DNA of 64,000 nt from Hypericum androsaemum (Eukaryota > Streptophyta > Magnoliopsida > Malpighiales > Hypericaceae), in NCBI GenBank assembly GCA_963995505.1, contig OZ023188.1, forward strand, positions 1,922,001 to 1,986,000, read 5' to 3'. Of this stretch, positions 1 to 12,400 are shown piece by piece (the stretch's first letter is position 1; the number at the start of each line of letters is the position of its first letter). The notes under the pieces are model-generated. The model was not told the origin of the DNA. It saw only the letters and a list, made by a program, of their open reading frames with translations, and made no database searches. The translations under genes and the position numbers were made by a program.

Positions 1-2040
1 CATCATCAAGCACGTACAGGCCCATGGACCGATCGACTCTGTTATATTTGAACTAATAAAAAGTCCAGTAAAATATGAAAAAATTGTAAAATTCTTCCCT
101 AAATATAATTAATATTATTTTGTCAGGAAATTTTATTAAGACCACCGAATCGGAGTCTTCCTAGGAATGGCAGGGCCAAATCGAATCTGGATAGATTCGG
201 ATCCACTTTGTTGAAGGTAGATCCAGATTTAGTACCAAATCTTTCGAATTCTTGATTTTAGGATCTAGATCTAGATCCATAAAAATTGGACTATTTCGAT
301 TTGGATCCATGGATCCATCATAAATAAAAAAGACACAACATATCAAGATTATCAAAAAATTGTATTTAAGGCCACTGTTAAGTTTAAATCCATAGAAATC
401 AATTGGTAATATATATCCATAAAAAAATAGACAACAAATCAGAAAATATATTTTTTGGTGAAAATTAGAAAATATATTTTAAGGTTACTGTTAAGCTTAC
501 TTTCCCGTGTTAAGTTTATTTGAGCTGGGTCTATACACATATACAATTTAATATAATAATGTGGACAAAATAGTGGCGTTAAATTTGTTCAAGAATAGTA
601 ACCTTAAATTTCCCGACCTTTTATATTAGAATTAGTTCATTATATTCTCGATTGAATGAAAGGATACAACTCATCACGAGAAATCCATGAATAAAAAAAA
701 TAGATAAATTGAATGTTGTCGTATAGTTCTGTATTGACTAAGTTCATAAAGTAACTCGAACGCTGTCATCCGCCACAGGACCACCGCGTATCGGCCCGAC
801 TGATTCCAAAGAAATGTTGACTTATTGATATAAAAAATCAGATGGGATTTTGTGTCTTCGCCAGGTAAGCTGACGCTACTTTGCCCATGATATTGGAGGC
901 GTCATCCAATTACTAATTCAATAGCCGATTTGATGCTTCATTAAGATAAGAATTTTGACCAGTAGTTAACGGCCACGCAACATGTTCTTATTTTGGTTGT
1001 AATGACCACACAATAAGTTGGCAAGGATCTGGTATAATGTCACATTAAAAATACAACTATATAATTAATAGTGTGGGCTTTTGATTCCACGTGGCGAATC
1101 AATATTATATGGTTGTGCAAAATATTCGTTGACGCGATGATTATGTGTGTGTATTCATGCATGTTTTTTCGTTGTATATCATAATGTTTCTTAGACCATT
1201 TAATTCACGCTGTGACAATTCAGCATACGATTCCTTTAAAATCTTAATATCGGACGCAATATATAAAATATTGGATAGATGTATTTTACATATTTATAAA
1301 CTAACACACTATATTTATAATTAGTAATATATTTATCTCAATAAGTTCTCACAAACCAAATTCATTAGACTGAAATTTGCATAAATTTTTAACAAAACGA
1401 GAGTTGTACGAAAATTACAATGAGCACGAGATCAATTACTTAGCTATTTAAAGCCCTTCATTATTTGCGACGTGTACTTTAAGTAAACCCTTCTCTGTCC
1501 AATAAGTGAATTTGTATTAATGACAACTAATTACAATTTGGTGAAACTCTCTAGCTTGTACGTAAAACCTCCTGTCTATTCATTCTGTCCATACAAATAT
1601 AACCAACAAATTCGACCAATGTCGAATCTTTGTCAAATCAATCTTGTGTGTGAACCAAACATTGATCCATCTTCTGAAGCGACATTAACCTCCTACTTTC
1701 GTTATCCCAAGCAACTATTCATCTAACAACAAACACTTGATTTAAATCTAAGAAAATTGTTCTAGCTTAATTCAGAGGTTTTGAATTTGAATTATTGAAA
1801 ATGCACAATTGTTAAATACTTGTTGGGAGAGATTTGCTACGTTTCAAAGATCCTAACTTATTCGAACATAGATTGATTGACTCGGTAGAAGATGATATAA
1901 AAAACATGCAATCATCTAGCTTAAGGATCGCCTGCCCTAGACAATGCCTGCCCATGACAATGCCTGCCCTAGATATAAACCCCTAGTTATTATTTATTTA
2001 TTGATTAATTAATTATTTTTTTATTCCCAGGTTAAGGTTT
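1..2040. other. AT-rich intergenic DNA
   Basis: No convincing gene is visible. Short open frames (for example 1520-1726) have no recognisable domain and lie in AT-rich sequence. Around 170-320 there is a patch rich in degenerate GGATCC/AGATCT-like words, probably a decayed repeat. At 1925-1975 the phrase ctgccctagacaatgcctgccc is partly repeated in tandem. The last few hundred bases before 2049 should hold the promoter of the PMEI gene. Confidence 0.5.
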
Positions 2041-2048
2041 CTGCCCTC

Positions 2049-2056
2049 TATAAATA
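2049..2056 (+). promoter_or_regulatory. TATA box of the PMEI gene
   Basis: The sequence tataaata lies 67 bases before the ATG at 2116. A start about 30 bases downstream would leave a 5' leader of roughly 35 bases. This rests on motif and spacing only. Confidence 0.5.
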
Positions 2057-2115
2057 AGCAAAAGTTATCGCTTTAATACCTAAAAATTAGTGGGAAAGAC
2101 ATAAATATAGAGAAA

Positions 2116-2739
2116 ATGGATGCATCAGTCTCATGCCAAGCACTTCTCTTAACCATTCTTGTGATAATATTAATGTCCATCCAATTCCCAATCCCCACAA
2201 TTTCTAGCCCAACAACAAGTTTACCCTACAACAAGAAGTCCCTCGAATTCATCAAAAAATCATGCAACGACACCTTATACCCTAACTTGTGTTACAAATC
2301 TCTTGCAACCCACGCCAACGAAATCAAAACGGACCAAAAGCTACTTGTCCTGGTGTCCCTCAACGTGACCCTCCAGAGCACCAAATCAACCTCGAGGTTC
2401 TTCAGGAACATGGCCACCGACCCCAGCTCGATGCCCCGAGAGGCGGCCGCCGCAGCGGATTGTGTGGAGGAGGTCGGAGTCGCGGTGGACGAGCTGAAGA
2501 GGTCGATTGAAGACATCCGACGCATTGATAAGTCGAGTAATTTTCGTGAGGTGATTAGTGATGTTCAGACATGGGTTAGTGCTGCCTTGACCGATGATAG
2601 TACTTGCGCCGATGGGTTTAGTAAGATTGGCAAGACTGCGGATCCAATTGTGGTGAAGAATGTTAGGATACAGATCGAGAGAATTGCACATTTGACGAGT
2701 AACGCTTTGGCTTTTATTAATAGGTATGCGTCAAGCTAG
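2116..2739 (+). CDS. Plant invertase/pectin methylesterase inhibitor (PMEI) family protein
   Basis: Single-exon gene of 207 residues, the usual size for this family. Residues 1 to about 30 form a hydrophobic signal peptide (LLLTILVIILMSIQFPIP), so the protein is probably secreted to the cell wall. The mature part has the four conserved cysteines of the four-helix PMEI fold: SCNDT and LCYKSL near the N-terminus (first disulfide hairpin), then AADCVEE and STCADGF (second disulfide). Family members bind pectin methylesterase or acid invertase 1:1 and block the active site; sequence alone does not say which enzyme is the target. The start was chosen because it opens directly into the signal peptide and lies just after a TATA box. 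From memory, Arabidopsis At1g62760 is a PMEI next to the EF-G gene, matching the order here. Confidence 0.9.
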   Translation: MDASVSCQALLLTILVIILMSIQFPIPTISSPTTSLPYNKKSLEFIKKSCNDTLYPNLCYKSLATHANEIKTDQKLLVLVSLNVTLQSTKSTSRFFRNMATDPSSMPREAAAAADCVEEVGVAVDELKRSIEDIRRIDKSSNFREVISDVQTWVSAALTDDSTCADGFSKIGKTADPIVVKNVRIQIERIAHLTSNALAFINRYASS

Positions 2740-2998
2740 GCCGTGGCCCCATCAAGGAGTGGCTATCTTAATCAATGGCGGATGGATGTAATTGTATCAT
2801 TGTAAATGGAATGCCTGATTGTGTAAAAGTCTAGTCTGGTAGTAGCGCTTTCAATTCAATACTGTTGATTAAATTGTAGTAACTACTAATCAGTTGATTT
2901 GTGTGATCGGTGGTTTCTCTTGAGCCCAGATATTTGGACTCCGCGTAGGTTTCATGGCCCATATCTTCTGGACCCTGGTTGGGCTGATTATATATTGG

Positions 2999-3132
2999 CC
3001 TAGATCCTTTGAGCTCTACTTGGGCTTAATTATATATTAGCTTAGATCCATCCTTTGAGCTCTACTTGGGCTTAATTATATATTAGCTTAGATCCATCCT
3101 TTGAGCTCTACTTGGGCTTAATTATATATTAG
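2999..3132 (+). repeat. 46-bp tandem repeat, about 3 copies
   Basis: Three head-to-tail copies occur at 2999-3040, 3041-3086 and 3087-3132. The first lacks four bases (catc). The other two look identical by eye. The core phrase is gagctctacttgggcttaat. They lie about 260 bases past the PMEI stop codon, so probably outside the transcript. Confidence 0.9.
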
Positions 3133-3134
3133 CC

Positions 3135-3692
3135 AATATCTTTTGGACTAATTGGGCTTGGTTATACTGAAACATATTCCTGCTATGATGCACCAACAAT
3201 CTATTTTTGATTGATACATCAATAACAACATCCAGTATTCGGACACGTTTAAGTTAGTTAGATATTTAATAGATTCACAGGTTATATTCTCAAAAACTCG
3301 AATTCGAGATTTTTTTTGTTAGAACTACTCCCTGTGATTGACGCACCAATAAACTCCGAAAACAATGTGAGTTTCTACAGAAATGAACTATCGTGATCAC
3401 CATTCTATCATTATTTTTTGGGTATAATTACGATAATTTAGTGACAAAATATCCATTAGGAATTTGAATGGTAGAGAATGGGCTTGGCCCTGTTCCCCAC
3501 AGGATACGGTTTCACAATTAATAAGAAGACGCAAGAGAAATCCCCGGAGTGGGCCAACTTGTCGCTCGAACGTGAGGTTACAATTATAGGCCGATGTGGC
3601 TGCTTTGAAGCCACTGTCCTTATTACAGGGCCCTAACCCAATCCGTTGCGCAGCTCAGAATAACACGAATTAGAGACAGTGACCAACTCTCT
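3135..3692. other. Intergenic DNA without visible gene
   Basis: AT-rich spacer with no recognised gene or repeat. It ends at the insertion site of the Copia-derived element. Confidence 0.5.
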
Positions 3693-3697
3693 GTTTC

Positions 3698-3981
3698 TGT
3701 TGGGATGGCGAGAAATAGGAAAGACTTATTTTCTATTTCTATTCCTATTCTGACTATGTTTTGAACTCCTAATCTGACCTAGATAGGTTACTTGTACACC
3801 AAGGGTTTGTCTCTATATAAAGACATGTTACCCTGGCTTTTTGTATGGCTTTGTGGCTCGGAAACTCATCAATAAAAGTTCTCATTTCTCTCCGTGGATG
3901 TAGGCATTAGGCCGAACCACGCAAAATCTTGCGTCCGTATTCTTTGCGCGTTTTGTTCTCTAAGTTGCTGAATTCCTAACA
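3698..3981 (+). repeat. 5' LTR of Copia-derived copy A
   Basis: Begins TGTTGGGATGGCG and ends CCTAACA. It contains tatataaagacatg, a likely TATA region for the element's own transcript, and aataaaa as a possible polyadenylation signal. It is nearly identical to 5302-5580. Confidence 0.9.
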
Positions 3982-3995
3982 AGTGGTATCAGAGC
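3982..3995 (+). other. Primer binding site (initiator tRNA-Met)
   Basis: agtggtatcagagc directly follows the 5' LTR. TGGTATCAGAGC is the standard plant Copia primer site complementary to the 3' end of initiator tRNA-Met. Confidence 0.9.
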
Positions 3996-4007
3996 TTGGG
4001 TTGGAGG

Positions 4008-4763
4008 ATGACGGACGGCGCGAAGTTTGCTCTTGTGAAGTTCGATGGTTCTTCGAATTTTGGGTTATGGCAAAGGCGTTTCAAGGATCTCCTCGTGCAA
4101 CAAGGGATGGTCATCGCGCTCTTGGAGAAGAAGTCCGAGAAGATGGAGGAGCAAGAGTGGAAGGAGATGGAGGCCAAGGCGGTAGCAAAGATTTGCTTGT
4201 GCTTGGCGGATGATGAGGAGCCACCAGCTGGGTTGTGGAAGAGGATCCAGGTCAGAGTCAAAGAAGTTCAATGGAAGTGGCTTCAAGTGTTGAGAAGGGC
4301 GCATGAAGGGGACTATCCAGGACGAACTGGGGATCAAAACAACGAGGAGGGATCTGCATCCACAAACATGGCCACATGTTCAGACGGGTCGGATGGTGAC
4401 TGGCTTTCTGTCTCATCAAGTCCAATGCATCCTGGTAATCTCTTTTTGTTAGGGACCTTGGATTATAACGGTGATAGTTATAAAGGTAGGCTAATGAAGG
4501 TAGAGAAGGATGCGATGGTAGGGATGAAGGGTGAAAGAAAATACCTACAGGTTAGTGGAGAACATTGTTGTAGGCGGAGTCACATCAATGGGTCTGATGA
4601 AGTGGGGAAAAGCTCAAGTCATATGAGGTTGGTTCGTATGAGGGAGCAAAGGCTTGACATGAATGGTTTGAGTGGAGTTGGGATTCGCGGAGACAAAGTT
4701 AGCAAGTTCTCGCTATGGTTGTCTAAAGGGACGTGCACGTCAAAGGTGTTGGGTAGGTTTTGA
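4008..4763 (+). pseudogene. Copia gag-derived open frame, fused across deletions
   Basis: Open frame of 251 residues. The first 70 or so residues are recognisable Copia gag (KFDGSSNFGLWQRRFKDLL, then EEQEWKEMEAKA). The rest matches, piece by piece, protease-adjacent and pre-integrase segments of copy B at 58386-61054 (for example the stretch around GTLDYNGDSYKG compared with RALDYSGYNYK). The zinc knuckle and the protease DSG motif are not seen. I read it as a deletion-fused remnant that happens to stay open, not a functional polyprotein. Confidence 0.75.
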
Positions 4764-5099
4764 ATGGGAAATGCGAAGCCGTTGGTGACACCACGGACGA
4801 ATCGGGTATCTCACTCAAGGCCGAACAGTAGAGTTCGAGGCATGTCGAGAGTTCTACTTAGTAGAACAAAAGGTTGCCCTTTGTATGCTATGACAAGTAG
4901 CATTGGTTTGAGGCAAAAAGGTCCAACAGAAGAGCGGTTTGAGGTTGTGGAGCATAGGGCTGATCGAAAAATAGAGGGTACGTCTATTGGTCGCAAGGTT
5001 GCTTCAGAAAGTGGACTCGCTAGTTGGGGTTCGATGGAGGTTGGAGGGAATAGGCCAAGCAAGCTCAGAAGCTCGAGTTTGGGGGCTGGCTCCAAGTGA
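4764..5099 (+). pseudogene. Remnant of the reverse transcriptase C-terminal region
   Basis: Open frame of 111 residues starting MGNAKPLVTP. This resembles the conserved NAKP...TP segment after the Copia reverse transcriptase, followed by a degraded copy of the block that normally ends in GSLMYAM (here GCPLYAM). No YVDD catalytic motif or RNase H motif is present. The same remnant occurs on the minus strand at 58980-59336. Confidence 0.65.
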
Positions 5100-5301
5100 T
5101 TGAACAAAAAGTGAAGAGAAAGTTGAGATGGTCTTATTGATGCAGTTATCTATGGTCCGAGATGAAGTCGGTGGAGTCGGATTAGTTTTGCAAGATCTCA
5201 TGGTTCTTCATGGGGCGGTGTTTTGTCAAGGTGGAGTTTGTTGAAGTTCGGGTGGAGCTTCATGGTTCTTCCACGAGATGATTTCTCGCCAAGGTGGAGA
5301 T

Positions 5302-5580
5302 TGTTGGGATGACGAGAAATAGGAAAGACTTATTTTCTATTCCTATTCTGACTAGGTTTTGGACTCCTAATCTGACCTAGATAGGTTACTTGTACAACAA
5401 TGGTTTGTCTCTATATAAAGACATGTTACCCTAGGCTTTTTGTATGGCTTTGTGGCTCGGAAACTCATCAATAAAAGTTCTTCTTTCTCTCCGTGGACGT
5501 AAGCATTAGGCCGAACCACGTAAACTCTTGCGTCCGTATTCTTTGCGCGTTTTGTTCTCTAAGTTGCTGAATTCCTAACA
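5302..5580 (+). repeat. 3' LTR of Copia-derived copy A
   Basis: Direct repeat of 3698-3981 with a few substitutions and a small length difference. It is preceded by the polypurine tract at 5291-5301. Confidence 0.9.
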
Positions 5581-6035
5581 ACTTCTTTGCGATTCGAACA
5601 CAATTGTCACAGTTTTGAGAATTGTTTTCTGAGCAAATTAATGCCATTATATCTTCTTCCGTGGAGAATTCTGGAATCCAATCAATTAACTCAAATTTGA
5701 GATGATATAAATTATAAAAAGACAAGCAAAAATCATGTTTTAATGCATTTGGTTATACAATGTTGACAAAGAAAGTCGAACAAAAAGATCCGTTACGTCA
5801 GAAAAATGATTGGATGAAATTTTGAATTTTTACTAAAAGTGCAAGCATTATAAATCACAAATATTTATATTGAAATTTTCCCAAAATGTCAAAAGTCGAA
5901 ACTAGAAAAATAATAAACCAAACTTTTCCCGAAACACTATATCTGTGAAATACAGCAACAACATGTATATCTGACAAATGAAAGGCTCCTTCTTCGTTAT
6001 CCTCAATCCACAACTATAGTATAAACCAACTCCGC
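5581..6035. other. Spacer and likely promoter of chloroplast EF-G
   Basis: No gene is visible. The stretch lies between the 3' LTR of copy A and the leader of the EF-G gene, so the Copia insertion sits only about 500 bases upstream of that start codon and may bound its promoter. Confidence 0.4.
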
Positions 6036-6068
<33 letters not shown>

Positions 6069-6070
6069 GA
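6036..6070 (+). repeat. (GA)n microsatellite in the EF-G 5' leader
   Basis: A near-perfect GA tract ending a few bases before the ATG at 6076. GA/CT tracts just upstream of start codons are common in plant housekeeping genes and can bind GAGA-binding (BBR/BPC) factors; that role here is inference. Confidence 0.85.
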
Positions 6071-6075
6071 GGAAA

Positions 6076-8985
6076 ATGGCGGGAGAGACTGTGATGAGAG
6101 TGGGCGCTTCGTCTCCACTTGGCACCTTCCACAAGAGGACCAGCCCAGTTGGGCATCTCCTCCCTCCTCGAGCTCGGTCTTCTTCTTCTTCTTCTTCTTC
6201 TTCCGCCTCGCATTTCCTCGGGGGCCTACGCGTCCAGTCTCCGACCTTGTCCGCTTGGAGACTACAGAGGAGGAGGCCCAGAACCTTCTCCGTCTTCGCC
6301 ATGTCAGCTGACGGTCTCTCTCTCTCTCTCACACTGATCTTCTTCTTCGTAATTGGCATATGCATGTGCTCTGGCTTGTTGTTTTTTCCATTGGTGGGAT
6401 AATTCGTGTACCCTTTTCGGCCCTTTGCTTTGTTGTTCTAGCGAATTTGCTAATAAGCTTGAGGGCTGTTCCGAGTTTGGAGCTTTTCTGCTCCGGAGTA
6501 GCTTAGAAGCCGTAAAGATTGAATTTTTTTTCTGCTTTGTTCTGTTTCATGATCTGTTCTTATGGTTTCTTGGAAGGCTTAATGTCTGAGAATGGTTTTA
6601 GTTTGAGATTTTATGATGATTGGGAAGCTGATGATCTCCTCCATTTGAATGGTCTTTTTTGGTGGGGTGGCTTTGGCTTACCTGTTTGTTCCCGTCTTTC
6701 TGTTCGATAGATAAGCGTGTAGTACCATTGAAGGACTACCGGAACATTGGGATTATGGCGCACATTGACGCGGGAAAGACTACTACTACCGAGCGGATTC
6801 TGTTCTACACCGGAAGGAACTACAAGATCGGGGAGGTGCACGAGGGGACGGCTACAATGGACTGGATGGAGCAAGAACAGGAAAGAGGGATCACCATCAC
6901 TTCTGCTGCAACAACCGCTTTCTGGGACAAACATCGCATTAACATCATCGATACGCCTGGTCATGTCGACTTCACGTTAGAAGTAGAACGAGCTCTCAGG
7001 GTGCTTGATGGCGCTATCTGCTTGTTCGACAGTGTTGCTGGTGTGGAGCCACAGTCTGAAACTGTTTGGAGACAAGCTGATAAGTATGGAGTTCCTAGGA
7101 TTTGCTTCGTTAACAAGATGGATCGCCTAGGGGCCAACTTTTTTCGGACAAGGGACATGATTGTTACGAACTTGGGTGCTAAACCACTTGTCATCCAGCT
7201 TCCAATTGGAGCTGAAGATAACTTCAAAGGAATTGTTGATCTTGTCAGGATGAAAGCTATTGTCTGGTCTGGAGAAGAATTAGGCGCGAAGTTTGCACAT
7301 GAGGACATCCCAGCTGATCTCCGAGATTTGGCTGATGAATACCGATCGCAGTTGATTGAAACAGTGGTTGAGGAAGATGATGAAGCCATGGAGAACTATT
7401 TGGAAGGAACTGAGCCTGATGAGAGTACCGTCAAGGCGCTGATAAGGAAGGGAACCCTCGGTGGCAGTTTTGTACCTATCTTGTGCGGCTCCGCTTTTAA
7501 AAACAAGGGTGTTCAGCCATTGCTTGATGCTGTTGTGGACTATCTGCCTTCTCCTCTGGAGCTGCCTCCAATGCATGGTACGGATCCTGAAGACCCGGAA
7601 AAGATTATCATAAGGGCTGCTAGTGACGACGAACCATTTTCCGGACTAGCATTCAAGATCATGACCGACTCATTCGTAGGGTCTCTCACTTTTGTGAGAA
7701 TATACTCCGGAAAGCTGGAATCGGGATCTTATATACTGAATGCGAACAAGGGAAAGAAAGAGAGAGTCGGAAGACTTTTAGAAATGCACGCAAACAGTAG
7801 GGAGGACGTCCAAGTAGCTGTTACTGGTGACATAGTTGCTCTTGCCGGTCTTAAAGATACTATAACTGGGGAGACTTTGACTGACCCTGAGCATCCAGTT
7901 GTGCTTGAAAGAATGGATTTCCCTGATCCTGTGATTAAGATTGCCATTGAACCCAAGACTAAAGCGGATTCTGATAAGATGATAATGGGTCTACTCAAGC
8001 TCGCACAGGAGGACCCTTCTTTCCATTTCTCGCGAGACGAAGAAACTAACCAGACTGTGATTGAAGGCATGGGAGAATTGCATCTTGAGATTATCGTAGA
8101 TCGTCTTAAGAGAGAGTTTAAGGTCTGTAGTCATTGATCATCTCGCTAATCGTTAAGTATGCTTTTTGCTGATTTTTTTTGTAATTCTGAATTTGATTTT
8201 AGGTGGTGGCTGAAGTTGGTGCTCCACAAGTCAACTATCGTGAAAGCATTTCTAGAATCTCAGAGGTGAAGTATGTGCACAAGAAGCAATCTGGTGGACA
8301 GGGGCAGTTCGCTGATGTTACAGTTCGGTTCGAGCCGATGGAGCCTGGTAGCGGATATGAGTTCAAAAATGAGATTAAAGGAGGAGTAGTACCAAAAGAG
8401 TATATTCCTGGAGTTATGAAAGGATTGGAGGAGTGTATTCCCAACGGAGTCATCGCAGGTTATCCCGTGGTCGATGTACGTGCAGTATTGGTTGACGGAT
8501 CGTACCATGACGTCGATTCGAGTGCATTAGCCTTTCAACTGGCAGCAAGAGGCGCTTTCCGGGAGGGTATGAGGAAAGCAGCACCGAGGTTGCTCGAGCC
8601 AATTATGAAAGTCGAAGTCGTCACGCCTGATGATCATCTGGGAGATGTCATTGGCGATCTTAACTCAAGGAGAGGCCAAATCAACACCTTTGGTGACAAA
8701 CCTGGTGGTCTGAAGGTACACGACCTTAGTAATATCGTTCGATCCCTTCTCGCTTGCCCTTTTGGTTTCGATTTCTCAGGTTAGTATCGCTAACGATGAG
8801 TGTTCGAAATGCAGGTGGTGGATGCGCTTGTTCCGCTGGGCGAGATGTTCCAATATGTGAGCAACCTGCGAGGGATGACGAAAGGTCGCGCATCCTACAC
8901 GATGCAGCTAGCCAAGTTCGACGTCGTGCCGCAACATATTCAGAACCAGATTTCTAACAAGGAGCAAGAAGAGGCTGCTGCTTGA
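6076..8985 (+). CDS. SCO1: Chloroplast elongation factor G (cpEF-G / SCO1)
   Basis: Four coding exons: 6076-6313, 6711-8122, 8203-8715 and 8815-8985. All introns are GT-AG and the frame closes at 777 residues. The protein is the GTPase that drives tRNA-mRNA translocation on plastid ribosomes. Residues 1 to about 75 are a Ser/Arg-rich transit peptide with a run of nine serines. The GTPase domain follows: P-loop AHIDAGKT (96-103), switch region RGITITS (138-144), DTPGH (160-164), NKMD (214-217). Domains II-V follow, with the typical [12 protein letters not shown] stretch at the end of exon 2. The C-terminus (KEQEEAAA) is normal for plastid forms. Loss of the Arabidopsis orthologue gives white cotyledons. 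It converges tail to tail with HOP at 9477. I see no defect. Confidence 0.97.
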
Positions 8986-9476
8986 TTGTAGTTCGCTCTG
9001 ATCTGAAAAGGCAGGAAAATCCACACTTTTTTGGCCAAGTTTATATGTTCTTGTTTTTTCATGCATTTTTATGTGTATTGCAGATTATACGTTGTGACAT
9101 TGATTTCCATAAAACTTTTCAACTTCCCCATATGGGGAAGTGACCTTTTCTCCTGTGAGGCACTATATCATCTTTTGAATTTGGAGTAACGTAACAATAG
9201 GTACGAAGCTGGCTGCGTTATGATTTTCGTCCACACCAATTCGAATTTCGAATGATTTTTAAAATTAGAACATGTTAAAAATTTGTTAAAAGAACTTTGA
9301 TTGCCGAACTATGGAGAATGCAACAATAAGCAACAACGGGAAGGGAGGGACGTCGAAGAAGTTCAACCAACTGTACTGTACGTTAGTCTCATAACAAAAA
9401 GGGCACAGAATTACAGTTCGATAAAATAAATTGACGGGGATATAGAGTCCAATTTAACCAAGCGCATCCCCGTCAT
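8986..9476. other. Convergent 3' intergenic spacer
   Basis: The 3' ends of EF-G (+) and HOP (-) face each other across about 490 bases, and both 3' UTRs should lie here. A small inverted repeat (cttccccatatggggaag) at 9122-9139 could form a hairpin. No gene is seen. Confidence 0.6.
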
Positions 9477-12400
9477 CTATCTAATCTGGACAATTCCAGC
9501 ATTGATCAGCTTCTGAATCTTGTTCATCACCATAGGGTTCTTCATGTGGTCTTGGGCCGACTTGGGATTCTCTTGGAGGTCGACCAAAACCTGCACCACG
9601 CCCCACAAGAGACCAAGTTAACAAAGCAAAAGCAGGAACACAATTCCGCGGCAAATTTGAAGTTTTCGAGAAACTCAACAGAGGGATTATGCATCGGTAC
9701 CTGTCTCATTACGGGGTCCGAAAGGATGTTTTGAACTTCTGGATCCTGCATGCCCTTAGCCTGCAAGAAAGGAAATGCCGGACATTTTATCCACTACTCC
9801 TAAGCTGTTCACCGGAAAACCTTCAAATTACAAGTTAGTGATAGCGTTAGGACTTTACCTGTCTCTCTTTCAGTTCCTCGGGGCTCAGATCACCACGGCT
9901 GGCCTTGTTAACTTGTTCGACACATCTGCAAATCAATGAGTAGCACACTGGTTTCAAATACGAGAAGAATATAAATGTCGATGTTGAGATGTCCACACAG
10001 ATGTGTTGAAGTGTCATACCTCTTTATACCATCAAGCAATTCCGGGTTCTGGGGGTCATGTTTGAGCCCCTCCTGATAGGTTTCAATAGCTTTGTCGTAC
10101 TCCTTCATGAAGAATTGGACAGCACCTTTCCTTGTGTAACCTTTTGCAAAGGTAGGATCAAGCTCAATGCACTTTTCAGCATCCTTCAATCCCTCTGGCA
10201 AGGCAGTGAGTTTAGTGTAGCATGCAGCTCTGTTACTGTACGCCTGCAGGAAGCAATCGGACATTCAGATAACAAGAAGCAATCATACAAATCAAACCAG
10301 CAGCAAGAGAAATTATAGACACTGATAGTTAGCTAATAACCGGTCGAGTGGGATTGTTACCTTAGGATCCTTAGGGTTCCTTCTTATGGACTCTGTATAA
10401 TGCTTCACAGCCTCGGGGTACTTCATCTGCTTAAAGAATTCATTCCCTAAAAATCACGAGGCAAGATGAAAGTTAGCAATTGGAGCAGACACTATTGGGA
10501 GCAGACACAATGCACGAATTCATTTCCTACATTGACAGTGAGAGCAAGGGTATTCCAAAGTAGAGTACCTTTCTCGCGCTCCTCCTCAGCCAGCTTTGGG
10601 TCAAAATATTCTTGTTGCTCAAGGTCCTTCTTAGCCTTCTCTGCTTCATTTAGTTTCTTCAAAGTATCTGGGTTGCGGTGCTCTGTGAGGGCCTTCTGGA
10701 AGGCCTCAATCGCTGGTTCATAGTCTTTGGAGCATTTGGCCAATTTAGCTAATGCAGTTCCCTTCCTTGTCAGAGCTCTTGCTACCATCTTGTAGTCTGC
10801 CCTTAGCTCCCTGCCCCTTTCAACAGCTTTGTCACAATCCTTTATGCACTCTTCATACTGAAATTCCAAACAATAAGATTAAGAATTTCCGTTCACGTGA
10901 TGATGCAAAGCTATTTTCTTACAAGCCTTCTTGTAGGAGCAACTTGGCATAGAAAGAATTCATAGAAAAGAGCCAATGAAGGAACAAGAAGGAAAGAGAC
11001 AGCTCACTGGTACACTGTCCCACACTCAGTACCACTTTCATAGAAAATTTACACAAAGATGAACCTCCCAGGTCCTGACATCTCTTAAGTACAGGATGGA
11101 TGCATCGCATATCAAATGACAATTAGAAATTCCATATCCAATTCAAAAGCACAATAGTTAAGAACCATATCACTCCGTAATAAGTATGAAAGACTAATGC
11201 ATAATACTCAAAACAAAAGGCAATCATACTAAACTTCAACAAGCCCTGTATTATGAACAATTACAAAATATTTTCATATAACCACAGAGCCTGAGACAAA
11301 CCATTCCATAAATTCCACATCCCGCCTAAAAGTCTAAAGTAATGACTGCATCCCAACTAACTCGAGTTATCTACAGGGTAGAACTCCCGCACATCAAACA
11401 GACAGAACCAGTTACTACCTATAGCGCCCACAAAATATGCAAATCCCTAAACCCTAGAATGCTTCACCCCACAAATAAGCAAGCAGGAGCAAACATAAGA
11501 CAGTATACTTCATGGGCAAAATCTCAATCATCAAAAATCAAAGCCACCAAAGAACAGATCAGGCAGATCCAATAAACCAACATTAACTATTCCGACCGAC
11601 CAACGCATAAACGGAAAAAACCAACTACTCACATTGCCCATCTCAAGATAAACGGCAGCTCGGTTAGTGAGATAAGAGATATCCTCATCGTCAATCTCCA
11701 TCGCCTTGGTATAGTGCTGAATAGCCGTCTCAAAGTCCTTCTTCTTATACGCAGCGTTCCCGAGCTCCTTCTCCTTGGCAGCCGACTCTTTCCTGCTCTT
11801 AGCTTCCCTCTCCTCCTCAGACACAACCTCCATTGGCTCCGGCTCCCTCGGCCTCGCTTGCGAGGAGGGAGGAGGCGGGGCCGACGATTCCCCAGCCTCC
11901 GGCATCTCAGCGTCCTCCTCGGCGTTGTTGTTCGGGGTCCGGAAATTTAGGTTGAGGAGCACCCCCAGCGACTGCGCCACTCTCTGGTCCTTCAAGTACA
12001 GGTTGAGATTGTTAGGGTTTTTCTGGATCTCCTGCATTATCTTCACGAAGTCCGGCTGCTGGAGGAACCCGCGGGTCGTCGGATCGGCGGTCAGCTTCGC
12101 CCACATCTCCGGCCCGGAGAACGCGTTCCCGAACGGACTCGGCGAGGGCCGGGACCGGGCCGCCGCGGATTGCGCATCGGCGAGGCCGGACTTGAGCGCG
12201 TCGTTGCTAGGGTCGAGCTCGAGGCCCTTCCTGTAGGCGGAGACGGCGTCCTGGTACTGGTGGAGGCCGAGCCGAGCCGCGCCGAGGCGGGAGTAGCCCT
12301 TGGACCAGTCCGGCTTGAGCTCGACGGTCTTCTCGGCGTCGGCGAGCGCGGCGGAGAAGTCACCGATGGAGGCGTGGGCGGCGGAGCGGTTGGAGTAGAG

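Larger units (their letters stand above)
3698..5580 (+). mobile_element. Deleted, non-autonomous Copia-type LTR element (copy A)
   Basis: Two direct LTRs (3698-3981 and 5302-5580) begin TGTTGGGA and end CCTAACA. A primer binding site matching initiator tRNA-Met (tggtatcagagc) follows the 5' LTR, and a purine tract (aaggtggaga) precedes the 3' LTR. The flanking 5-mers gtttc and acttc agree at only 3 of 5 positions, so the target duplication is decayed or absent. The interior is only about 1.3 kb: a gag start, scraps of protease/integrase and the end of reverse transcriptase. The integrase catalytic core and most of reverse transcriptase are missing, so it could move only with help. A related element with the same reduced interior lies at 58386-61054. 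Confidence 0.9.

Noticed and set aside
6611..8070. Minus-strand frames opposite chloroplast EF-G
   Set aside because: Antisense shadows of exon 2 without any recognised domain.
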